Positions 18,301 to 21,129 of a stretch of 21,129 nt of DNA are shown one piece after another. The stretch is from Chlamydomonas sphaeroides (Eukaryota > Chlorophyta > Chlorophyceae > Chlamydomonadales > Chlamydomonadaceae). The stretch is from contig BDDC01001146.1 of assembly GCA_001662425.1 (NCBI GenBank), positions 2,383 through 23,511 on the forward strand, in the 5' to 3' direction. Numbering within the stretch: the first letter of the stretch is position 1; every line of letters begins with the position of its first letter. The notes below the pieces were generated by a model that saw nothing but the letters and a program-made list of their open reading frames with translations, made no database searches and was not told the DNA's origin. Made by a program: the position numbers and the translations under genes.

Positions 18301-20171
18301 TTCACTCTACAACACGCCGTACGCTCAGACCCCGCACGAAATAAAATCTAAAACGTTTACGACGCGTGCAGAGCCCACGTCGCTTCATGGAGCAGTTCAG
18401 GCCGTATGTGACAAAGTCCCCACGCCCACCACCGTTGAAAAGTGTTACATTTTGCTACCGGGACCCCGCACGTCTGCTGTCGTCATGTTGTACGGCCGCA
18501 GCACCCCGTGTGCTGCAATGCCGGCTGCTTGTCTCGCTGCGCCGCAAGCAACGCAGCCTCCCGCGGTCACGCATGCATGCATGTGTGGCCTCAGCAGCCA
18601 GCGAAACCGTCTCACCTGTCCAGGGGCCGTTCAGGTAGACACGCCAGGCCCTAATTACCGAAGCGTGGGTAACGAAGTGGGGAGCAGCCGAGCGTTAGGC
18701 GGGGGTGGGGGTGCTGGGAATGAGCGCAGTTCGCACTGGGTGCACGACCCAGCATGCAGGCCATCCGATCAACATGCAAGCTAGGTACGTACTGGACGAG
18801 ACAATAGCTATGTTACGGGACCATTGAACAATCTACAGGCTAGGCAGTAGAGGCTGCGCTCACCGTTCCACGATTGCCACGTTCTGTGTCGGAAGCCCGA
18901 GCTGTGCGTGTGTGAGACAAGAGAGGACGGAGGCGAGGTGGGATGCAAGGGCAAAGGAGCGCGCTGCTCCGCCGGCCCCCTTCCCCCCGCCCGGCCTCGC
19001 CCTGTGCGTTTCCGTCACTCAGGCCGGCTCCACCGCGCCCCCACGGACCTCTCTGCAGACCACGGTGGCATCTTCTACCGTGAAGCCCTCACTGCGTTGG
19101 CAGCAGTGGCAGGCACAGCGGGGTCCGGGCGATCGACAGGGGCACGCGTGCGTGGGCTAGGGCACCAAAATGAAAGCGGCCCATGAGGCGCTCGATGTTG
19201 CATTCCGGGCCACGCATGCGGCTAGCTAGTGGCGTGCGTGCCGTCCGCAGGCGAGCCGGCGCTGGAAGGATTGCCCGGAAATTCCACCGACCTGCACACA
19301 GAGGATCGATTGGTCGTGCCTTGAGGCGTGAGGACGAGGCGCCCCTCGTAGGGTACGCCGCTGCTGCCTTGGTTCTCCAGCGATGCTGCGGTGGAAAGAT
19401 ATGATGCGAGTGTCGATGAAGGTCTTATTGGCTCCTGTTTGTAGGAGTGCACGATTGTGGCGCGACTGACGCAGCGAGCAGGATCGCACCACGCACGTTA
19501 ACTGCCATCGATAACGCCGCAAGTAGACCTGGGGTTACCTAGCTATACATTGCTGCAGTTACTGACGCGTAAGGAGAACCCTGCGATTGGCTGCTGGATG
19601 GAGCCTTTGAAATCGAAACCACGAACTCTGCCTGCTGGTTTCTTCGCGAAACCAGCAGGCCATACGCCGTATGGCTCACTGCCAGATATATCCCGCACTC
19701 ATTTGTAATTTCGGGATATATGAATAACGAGAATGGGCTCGGTCGTTTATTTCGCGGAAGAAAGAGAGTGTGACCTCACTCCTTCGTTCACAAGTCTCGC
19801 TCCCCGTTGACGTCCAGGTACTCTCACATTTTACTAGCCCCAGCACATCGCTATTTTTAACGCGTCAGGGAAAGCTGCAAGCTGAAAACCCATGTACATC
19901 TTGAAACTGTTAAGACAAATGCGCATCCTTGCCACCAGCTGCTGCTGCTACTGCAGCAAGCATATATATCATGCAGATCGACATGCGCTGCAAGGGGCTG
20001 GGAAGAGTGCTAGGCTGATGAGGAAGAGCGCACCGCCGCCGCACCGTTGTTCTGTCAAACGCAGCAAATTCTACCAAAACGAGAACCCAAAGTAAGGCAC
20101 GTACCTATAGGCTGGCTATAGGCGTCTTGAGCCGTGAAAACCGTGAGCACCAGCAATACAAGGAACTTCAT
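68..20171 (-). CDS. Giant multi-domain SRCR/VCBS/GH18-like/C-type lectin/PAN protein, 50 exons, 3' end beyond window
   Basis: One spliced gene with signal peptide, three SRCR domains, VCBS repeats, a GH18 fold, five complete or partial C-type lectin domains, PAN-type modules, Cys-Pro-x-Gly repeats and two Pro-rich rods. Exons were chosen where a donor (mostly GTRNGN), a CAG/TAG acceptor, the running phase and domain homology agreed; their coordinates are given in the domain entries. The coding sum is about 9.75 kb. The last exon seen ends at a donor, so more exons lie to the left. A single gene is favoured because phases stay compatible across almost all junctions and no second signal peptide is seen. 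Known background: SRCR and CTLD proteins occur in Chlamydomonas and resemble animal pattern-recognition receptors. Inferred role: extracellular carbohydrate or particle recognition. Weak points are E16 end, the E31/E32 and E33/E34 junctions, and a one-base frame change in E44. A split into two or more genes cannot be fully excluded without cDNA. Confidence 0.72.
506..790 (-). CDS. E49: PAN-like six-Cys cassette exon
   Basis: A 285-nt exon (95 codons), phase 1-1, acceptor TTTGCGCAG and donor CAGCAG|GTATTA. It reads WLSPSQCPSQLFGYRFERLK, then DAPGNDMLCEAIGANT, LAERC, GCVAFTVFTHATEG, VCFKNPLAPLADF, DSCSGTYVPA. It is closely similar to E10 and E50 with the same six Cys; two residues are missing before GCVAF. 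Its job is unknown; it was probably duplicated as an exon. Confidence 0.85.
939..1325 (-). CDS. C-type lectin domain 5, first half (E47, E48)
   Basis: E47 1245-1325 and E48 939-1118 are both phase 1-1. E47 reads SSTVYRQIGSKELAYIP; E48 reads PATFEDASQRCSTFGGRLAS, then FANVSEYRATIAALF and VTWMGMRAAG. The FGGRLASF and W-M-G landmarks define a CTLD up to the phase-1 intron that also splits CTLD1 after WLG. The second half is not seen; two PAN-like exons follow instead, so it may lie beyond the left edge. Confidence 0.72.
1492..2009 (-). CDS. C-type lectin domain 4, first half only (end of E45, E46)
   Basis: E45 runs on after CTLD3 with DGSPVVQLQGDNGDVLSVYN and leaves at CAG|GTCGGT (1932). E46 (1492-1672) continues in phase 0 as MSWAEGDAFCQGRGGRLASF, then FELNALV and AIGVWTGLSSPQP. 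The join reads as a normal CTLD start (VYNVQ-MSWAEGDAFC). A TAA two codons past the donor (1924-1926) would end the protein if the intron were retained. E46 ends at a GC donor (CCAG|GCAAGC), phase 1. The second half of the domain (W-x-D-x-x-C, F-x-C-E) is not found. Confidence 0.72.
2010..2930 (-). CDS. C-type lectin domain 3 (E42-E45), with an internal frame change
   Basis: Exons: E42 2855-2930, E43 2623-2660, E44 2223-2451, E45 1932-2104. Landmarks: VFKRADYAVQFFDSFMSRLQ then AEAFC; ARGGTLYAYPSD; SIAVWLAAERD; VYWYPGG; VVPWGPGEP; DCVQALVDL; YGSTVWLDRSCHSSVAMPLC. GEP matches the CTLD sugar-binding triplet position. E44 begins in one frame (through PWGPGEP) but the conserved DCVQALVDL lies one base over, and only that frame gives the phase needed by E45. 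The break is near 2245-2275: a real frameshift, a sequence error, or a tiny unseen intron. Confidence 0.78.
3028..4354 (-). CDS. Cys-Pro-x-Gly repeats 6-9 (E37-E41)
   Basis: Exons: E37 4283-4354, E38 3985-4178, E39 3683-3833, E40 3252-3526, E41 3028-3118. Cores: FVSALCPGGISAVIGRSGAM (E38, ending ARPICFD); QSFKESCASWMVASGVSGLR (E39, ending LRLICVG, Pro-Gly lost); PFKQECPVGSKAVVIKATMD (E40, ending LSIGCDN); IDCPLGVAEVLADKPATID (E41, partial). E37 reads AVLGSFGITCSG, similar to QLGITCGN in E36. All phases match; E39 was extended to a GTAGGA donor because the earlier GTGGGC donor breaks phase with E40. The function is unknown; several N-x-T/S sequons suggest glycosylation. Confidence 0.7.
4719..5454 (-). 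CDS. E36 C-terminal part: Cys-Pro-x-Gly repeats 4-5
   Basis: Two units follow the linker: GAVVCPAGYVLGELSVFLTN ending LAGSCVP, and RPWSFSCPEGHAIQEVGWTR ending LVARCVRV. Between them is a segment with WDC and SCL cysteines. The exon ends CCCCCCG|GTAAGC in phase 1, matched by E37. Both units carry the CPxG core and the closing L-x-x-x-C strand. Confidence 0.65.
5455..5886 (-). CDS. E36 middle: Pro-rich linker 2
   Basis: About 140 residues dominated by Pro with Ser, Lys, Arg and Ala, for example PPPPPPSPPPSPAPRPPP, PLKPPSPPKPPRPPLSPP and PPSPPPPSPPPPP. A basic break, STGRRRLQQTS, splits it into two rods; the tri-Arg could be a protease site (inference). Repeated SPPPP motifs are the known Hyp-O-glycosylation modules of volvocine extracellular matrix proteins. 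The plus strand here reads as Gly-rich open frames, which are shadows. Confidence 0.85.
5887..6584 (-). CDS. E36 N-terminal part: Cys-rich repeats 1-3
   Basis: E36 (4719-6769) is the largest exon, 2051 nt. Its first half contains three units that end in a Cys-containing beta-strand: PFSLLCRRQ...VGVACFG; ADCAPHGVLGIFGEYDSDG; RFAYACPKGQLALGLLGSAL...LATLQLACV. The consensus with later units is F-x(3)-C-P-x-G-x(about 30)-L-x-x-x-C. I do not recognise the family; a jacalin-like or other beta-rich fold is conceivable. A Pro-rich spacer (PPAGGPGSASPPPEPPTYSP) precedes unit 1. Confidence 0.6.
6585..7294 (-). CDS. PAN/Apple-type domain (E34, E35, start of E36)
   Basis: Exons: E34 7243-7294, E35 7008-7106, E36 from 6769. 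E34 reads LPDINLNPDVFCLTRP; E35 reads GLALIVPGERLGAGPLNVTS, then EQECAAACVVQA; E36 continues RCAYYTYVPPSAG, SSAAACFLMARPW and IRTCFRS. The E-C-x3-C...C-A-Y-Y-T-Y...C-F-L pattern is that of PAN/Apple domains, which bind proteins or carbohydrates. E34 to E36 phases fit (1-2, 2-2, 2-). It differs in sequence from the E10/E49/E50 cassettes. Confidence 0.75.
7513..7545 (-). CDS. Possible 33-nt micro-exon between E33 and E34
   Basis: A short open stretch, LVGEDPHPDRW, has a CGGCGGGCAG acceptor and a TTGG|GTGAGA donor, phase 0 at both ends. It follows the phase of the canonical E33 donor but does not by itself bring the frame into phase 1 as E34 requires. It may be an optional exon or chance. Confidence 0.3.
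7652..8034 (-). CDS. E33 C-terminal part: Pro-rich linker 1
   Basis: After CTLD2 the same exon encodes runs of Ser-Pro(2-7), such as SPPPPPPPSPPLPPRPSPP, then a second poly-Pro run, and ends in MYDAFIGQGVYSASALSARS then LWCAKR. Ser-Pro(n) runs are hydroxylated and O-glycosylated in volvocine wall proteins and form stiff rods; here it separates the lectin pair from the PAN domain. The exon ends at GTAAGG (phase 0), but E34 needs phase 1. Another donor inside the exon (GTCAAG after DAFI) would give the right phase; the junction is unresolved. Confidence 0.75.
8035..8682 (-). CDS. C-type lectin domain 2 (E32 second half and E33 start)
   Basis: E32 (ending at 8409) gives LRMTFAEGSKLCRSLGAELP, then SLTDLY and HFWLGLRSFGDGQ; E33 (from 8296) continues MYWSDGSVAADGALTAWEAE, PAHCGLIV, and ends with WHYICSPP. 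Both borders are canonical and phase 0. The 'WSDG' and 'CGLI' motifs are typical of CTLDs. The domain lacks the usual W-x-PG-EP loop between them (ALTAWEAED instead), so classical Ca-dependent sugar binding is doubtful. A cryptic intron within E33 before WHYIC is possible, since the frame there carries extra sequence. Confidence 0.8.
8683..9722 (-). CDS. C-type lectin domain 1 (E29-E32)
   Basis: Exons: E29 9481-9722, E30 9367-9397, E31 9168-9249, and the first part of E32 (8409-8877). The motifs in order are QFQLYQVRKTWQAAGEHC, LGGSLASVED, VLVWLGASDT, FVWSASGND, FSAWAPGQPDG, DHCFAWSC, AQWHDVGCGLALPFVCE. These are the CTLD landmarks (W-L-G, W-x-PG-x-P, W-x-D-x-x-C, F-x-C-E). The E32 acceptor (TCCAG before 8877) was chosen on phase; another phase-compatible acceptor lies further upstream, so about 10-40 residues between GQPDG and DHC are uncertain. 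Sugar-coordinating EPN/QPD-type residues are represented by QPD, a galactose-type triplet in animal CTLDs. Confidence 0.85.
9056..9105. repeat. Tandem duplication of 25 bp in intron E31-E32
   Basis: Two adjacent 25-bp units beginning ACGTGCAAGGGCGCACG (9056-9080 and 9081-9105) differ at one base. They lie in an intron and have no evident role. Confidence 0.9.
9852..11780 (-). CDS. GH18 chitinase-like domain without the catalytic Glu (E23-E28)
   Basis: Exons: E23 11510-11780, E24 11103-11289, E25 10834-10986, E26 10631-10741, E27 10089-10400, E28 9852-9963. The (beta/alpha)8 order is visible: NIVSYVSN (beta1), SHVVFQSV (beta2), QVLASINGDSG (beta3), YKLDGVELDWPS (beta4), TLALAIYP (beta5), LRAFDYSGD (beta6), GIPPRRLNLVLSALGRSY (beta7), GGLGLWDVDSDDGALLASL (beta8). 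The active-site signature of the family is DxxDxDxE; here it is DGVELDWP (11121-11144), so the proton-donor Glu is Pro and the second Asp is Glu. The fold is intact but hydrolysis is not expected. By analogy with animal chi-lectins it may bind GlcNAc-type glycans (inference). E24 ends at a GC donor. Confidence 0.9.
11941..14187 (-). CDS. VCBS/FG-GAP-type repeat region (E16-E22)
   Basis: Exons: E16 13953-14187, E17 13670-13810, E18 13363-13419, E19 13073-13213, E20 12803-12918, E21 12573-12648, E22 11941-12415. Ca-binding type loops recur: DVDGSGQDDLV (E18), DVTGDGAADM (E19), DVNADGINDMIV (E21), DVNLDGLDDLLVL (E22). Each sits between beta-strand-like stretches such as QALVLA and VFFERDTLRLAYY. 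This matches VCBS/FG-GAP repeats, which form beta-propellers in integrin alpha chains and many secreted proteins. Phases are consistent from E17 to E22. E16 could instead end at a GTACCT donor (last exon base 13925), but that breaks the frame of E17; the GTGCGC donor was chosen. Confidence 0.82.
14160..15169 (-). CDS. SRCR domain 3 (E12-E15 and start of E16)
   Basis: Exons: E12 15118-15169, E13 14911-14963, E14 14652-14700, E15 14287-14425, then the first codons of E16 (from 14187). The reading is EYSLRLVGGAHRFMGRV, DVFRNGSWGPICAMGFTQ, DNLLTVCRQLGFTSVT, then SPMISDLRCSGSRPSILACP and FTEGAPGCTQAVEVRC. This is a textbook SRCR order with all junction phases matching, and the closing VRC falls across the E15/E16 junction. 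It is the clearest SRCR in the gene. Confidence 0.88.
15260..15625 (-). repeat. C-rich/G-rich strand-asymmetric intron with 16-bp minisatellite
   Basis: The E11-E12 intron holds five tandem copies of the 16-mer GTCCCCTCGCCCCCGG at 15280-15359 (one copy differs by one base), followed by about 250 nt of C-rich sequence on the plus strand. The transcribed RNA of the minus-strand gene is therefore G-rich with repeated G-runs. The plus-strand open frames here are repeat artefacts. Confidence 0.9.
15631..17420 (-). CDS. SRCR domain 2 (E8, E9, E11), split by a cassette exon
   Basis: Exons: E8 17329-17420, E9 17000-17079, E11 15631-15818. E8 reads FTLRLMSGSALVNATSNPSN then GRVEIFING; E9 continues GWSTISELGFTWREAQVVCR then QLGKKFV. 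E11 gives the second half, SFGQGGAVPRRVSRLQCGGDE then LSVALC and SVAVQCF. E9 ends in phase 1 and E11 starts in phase 1, and joining them directly makes a continuous SRCR. The first conserved Cys of the usual 'WGTVC' strand is replaced here (GWSTI). Two N-glycosylation sequons are visible in E8 and E11. A complete phase 1-1 PAN-like exon (E10) lies in the E9-E11 intron. Confidence 0.8.
16345..16635 (-). CDS. E10: PAN-like six-Cys cassette exon inside SRCR2
   Basis: A single 291-nt exon (97 codons) with phase 1 at both ends, bounded by CCACGCAG and CAACAG|GTACGT. It encodes a compact module with six Cys: SMCPP, GYRFERLKDALGNDMLCE, MMAERC, GACVGFVVF, YVCYKRALAPL, DDCTGTYVPT. The Cys spacing and the CVGFVVF...CYK core recall PAN/Apple domains; homology is likely but not certain. 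Two close copies (E49, E50) lie at the far end of the gene. Because the exon is symmetric, it can be kept or skipped without changing frame. Confidence 0.85.
17288..17314. repeat. (TGCA)n-type short repeat in intron
   Basis: A short run of alternating TGCATGCATGCA sequence in the E8-E9 intron. Similar short runs occur in other introns near 1393-1410, 3639-3652 and 18570-18585. They look like simple sequence favoured in this genome's introns. Confidence 0.7.
17830..19385 (-). CDS. SRCR domain 1 (E2-E7)
   Basis: Exons: E2 19292-19385, E3 19049-19091, E4 18864-18901, E5 18616-18650, E6 18069-18169, E7 17830-17889. E2 has the opening strand (YEGRLVLTP, then SSVC). E3 and E4 give TVEDATVVCRELGLPTQ, the SRCR 'VVCRxLG' core. 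E6 gives AWLSNDIPVGFTAFSCTGRE, the 'xWLxDVxCTGxE' core, and E7 opens with CGYSNDTTSC. All junction phases agree. E2 and E3 use GTCGGT and GTCCGT donors. E5 (RVYLNGPWT) lengthens the loop between the two halves and is the least certain exon. A further SRCR-like open stretch at 18368-18454 does not fit the phase. SRCR domains are disulfide-bonded extracellular ligand-binding modules. Confidence 0.7.
18368..18454 (-). pseudogene. SRCR-like open stretch with an RGD, out of phase with the gene
   Basis: After a CGGTAG acceptor the minus strand reads QNVTLFNGGGRGDFVTYGLN then CSMKRRGLC, resembling the second half of an SRCR (F-x-G-x-G...LxC...LxC) and containing Arg-Gly-Asp. It would start in phase 0, while E4 ends in phase 2 and E5 in phase 1, and no good donor follows. 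It may be a relic exon, a mis-modelled one or an alternative exon. A TGTAA lies within it but looks coincidental. Confidence 0.3.
19562..19868. mobile_element. Possible small inverted-repeat element in intron 1
   Basis: CTGACGCGTAA at 19562-19572 is matched in inverted orientation by TAACGCGTCAG at 19858-19868 (10 of 11), enclosing about 307 bp that looks less GC-rich than the exons and contains three hairpins. No clear target-site duplication is seen, and ACGCGT is itself palindromic, so chance is possible. It could be a MITE-like insertion. Confidence 0.25.
19631..19721. repeat. Three consecutive hairpins in intron 1
   Basis: Perfect inverted repeats: 12-bp arms CCTGCTGGTTTC/GAAACCAGCAGG with a 5-nt loop (19631-19659); 6-bp arms CCATAC/GTATGG with a 3-nt loop (19660-19674), directly adjacent; and 10-bp arms ATATATCCCG/CGGGATATAT with a 16-nt loop (19686-19721). 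No protein-coding signal overlaps them. Confidence 0.85.
20105..20171 (-). CDS. E1: start codon and signal peptide exon
   Basis: The exon encodes MKFLVLLVLTVFTAQDAYSQ plus two residues: Met-Lys, a hydrophobic core of about ten residues, and a likely cleavage after Ala-Tyr-Ser. It ends CTATAG|GTACGT, leaving one base (phase 1), which joins E2 in the SRCR frame. An upstream in-frame ATG at 20354 gives a longer, non-hydrophobic leader and is less likely. The signal peptide sends the protein into the secretory pathway. The intron that follows (19386-20104) is the longest in the gene. Confidence 0.8.
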
Positions 20172-20629
20172 CGGGCGTTCGCGCAGGCCTCCGCCGGCCC
20201 CAGGCAACTTGGCAAGTAAGGATTGTCCCACTGGCACTTGTTGAGTGGCAAGTCGGTGGTCGCGGCGGTGGATTAGAACACTCGATCGTACCAAGCGGCG
20301 TAGAGGCCCTGCGCACACGATGACAGGCCGCGAAACAAATGATGGATGTTGCAACCTTAGTATGAGGCATTCGGCTGCAGCTGTGAGTTGTGTGTTGGCC
20401 CCGGTGCAATTGGCCGCAATATGAATGGCCGGCGAGGCTGGATGAATGCAGCGACGGTCATTATGCGATTATTAAGAACCCATAGCAACAGCTTCAACTG
20501 ACCAGGTGCGTTGAGAAAGTGCGCTGCTACTTTTGTGAGTAGTTGCACACGCCTGGCGGGATATCAGGTCAAAGCCATTGTAAGGCAGCGCGATGCCGAA
20601 TAGACATTGTTCAGTGCAGACATGTATGA
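20172..20629. other. 5' flank of the large gene; no gene seen
   Basis: Mixed-composition sequence between the start codon of the large minus-strand gene and the plus-strand LINE-like frame. It must contain the 5' UTR and promoter of the large gene. I see no convincing TATA box, RNA gene or conserved open frame. Confidence 0.5.
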
Positions 20630-21129
20630 TCAGACAAGTCGGTGCCCGTCGCTGTCAGCCGATGGCTGACATTTCCCCGCGACACCGATGTCACGTACGG
20701 CCTGGGCCCCTGGCCACGTGGCCCTGCCTCTTCTCAGCGGTCCGCGAGGGCCGGCTCTTCGGCTGTCGCCTCCCCGCGGACCGCCCTGCTCTTCGCCGCC
20801 TCACCAGCGCCTTCGGCGCCCTGCCGCCGCCGGCTGTCCTGGCGCCCAACCTCCTCGATCGCAGTGGGCCCGTGGTGCTACCACGCCCCGCTGTGGGGTA
20901 ACCCGGCCCTAGATGCTAGCGGCGTCCCCCTGCATGTTGCCTTCGCCACCCTCTTCGCCGTGCAGTCGCTGACCAGCGTCGGCGTGGTGGTGGCGGCGCA
21001 GGACGCCTTCGTCCGCATGCTTCGTGAATGGCAGCGGCGGCCGGAGGGGCGCTGGTCGCCTCGCTGGCTCGCTCGCTGCCAGAAGATCTACCGCGCCGAC
21101 GTCCTCCGTGGAGTACTCGGCTTCGCCCA
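20630..21129 (+). mobile_element. LINE-type retrotransposon ORF2 fragment, C-terminal part, open at right edge
   Basis: One plus-strand frame is open from 20630 to the end of the window. From about 20870 it reads WCYHAPLWGNPALDASGVPL, then LTSVGVVV and DAFVRMLREWQRRPEG. 'PLWxNP-x-L...G-x-PL...L-x-x-x-G-x-x-x-V' followed by a basic helical stretch is typical of the region after the reverse-transcriptase domain in L1-like ORF2 proteins. The part before 20870 is of low information and its 5' border is unclear, as with truncated LINE copies. No RT catalytic motif lies inside the window, so this is a family-level guess. Confidence 0.5.

Noticed and set aside
18240..18450. TGTAA motifs (algal poly(A) signal) as evidence of a gene end here
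   Set aside because: SRCR1 exons continue on both sides with matching phases and no signal peptide or start follows; two pentamers in this length are expected by chance.
1..21129. tRNA, rRNA, CRISPR array, bacterial operon or riboswitch
   Set aside because: No cloverleaf, regular spacer repeats, ribosome-binding sites or collinear bacterial genes were seen; the layout is that of an intron-rich eukaryotic gene.

Overview
The window looks like nuclear DNA of a green alga, most likely a chlorophycean or volvocine relative. It is GC-rich and packed with short introns that use GTRNGN...CAG-type borders. It also carries Ser-Pro-Pro-Pro (hydroxyproline-type) linkers, and it mixes scavenger-receptor (SRCR), C-type-lectin (CTLD) and PAN modules. 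SRCR and CTLD proteins are known from Chlamydomonas. The assignment rests on these features only; I could run no database search.

Nearly the whole window is one gene on the minus strand. It starts at a signal-peptide exon (ATG at 20171) and runs past the left edge of the window. I assembled 50 exons (E1-E50, about 9.75 kb coding, about 3,250 residues) by requiring splice borders, matching phase and domain homology together. Most junctions satisfy all three. The weak ones are E16 end, E31/E32, E33/E34, and one apparent frameshift inside E44.

Domain order, from high to low coordinates: signal peptide (20.17 kb); three SRCR domains (19.4-14.2 kb), the second interrupted by a PAN-like cassette exon; VCBS/FG-GAP-type repeats (14.2-11.9 kb); a GH18 chitinase fold that lacks the catalytic Glu (11.8-9.85 kb); CTLD1 and CTLD2 (9.7-8.0 kb); Pro-rich linker 1; a PAN/Apple domain (7.3-6.6 kb); a block of Cys-Pro-x-Gly repeats interrupted by a long Pro-rich linker (6.6-3.0 kb); CTLD3, then half-domains CTLD4 and CTLD5 (2.9-0.94 kb); and two more PAN-like cassettes (0.79-0.07 kb). 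No transmembrane segment or true stop is visible, so whether the product is secreted or membrane-anchored cannot be told.

The combination suggests a secreted or cell-surface glycan-recognition protein: several lectin-type modules plus a chitinase fold turned binder, spaced by extended Hyp-rich rods. That role is inference. To the right of the gene are an ordinary 5' flank and, at the right edge, a plus-strand open frame resembling the C-terminal part of a LINE retrotransposon ORF2. Intron 1 holds three consecutive hairpins and a possible small inverted-repeat element. One intron carries a 16-bp minisatellite and a G-rich transcript strand.
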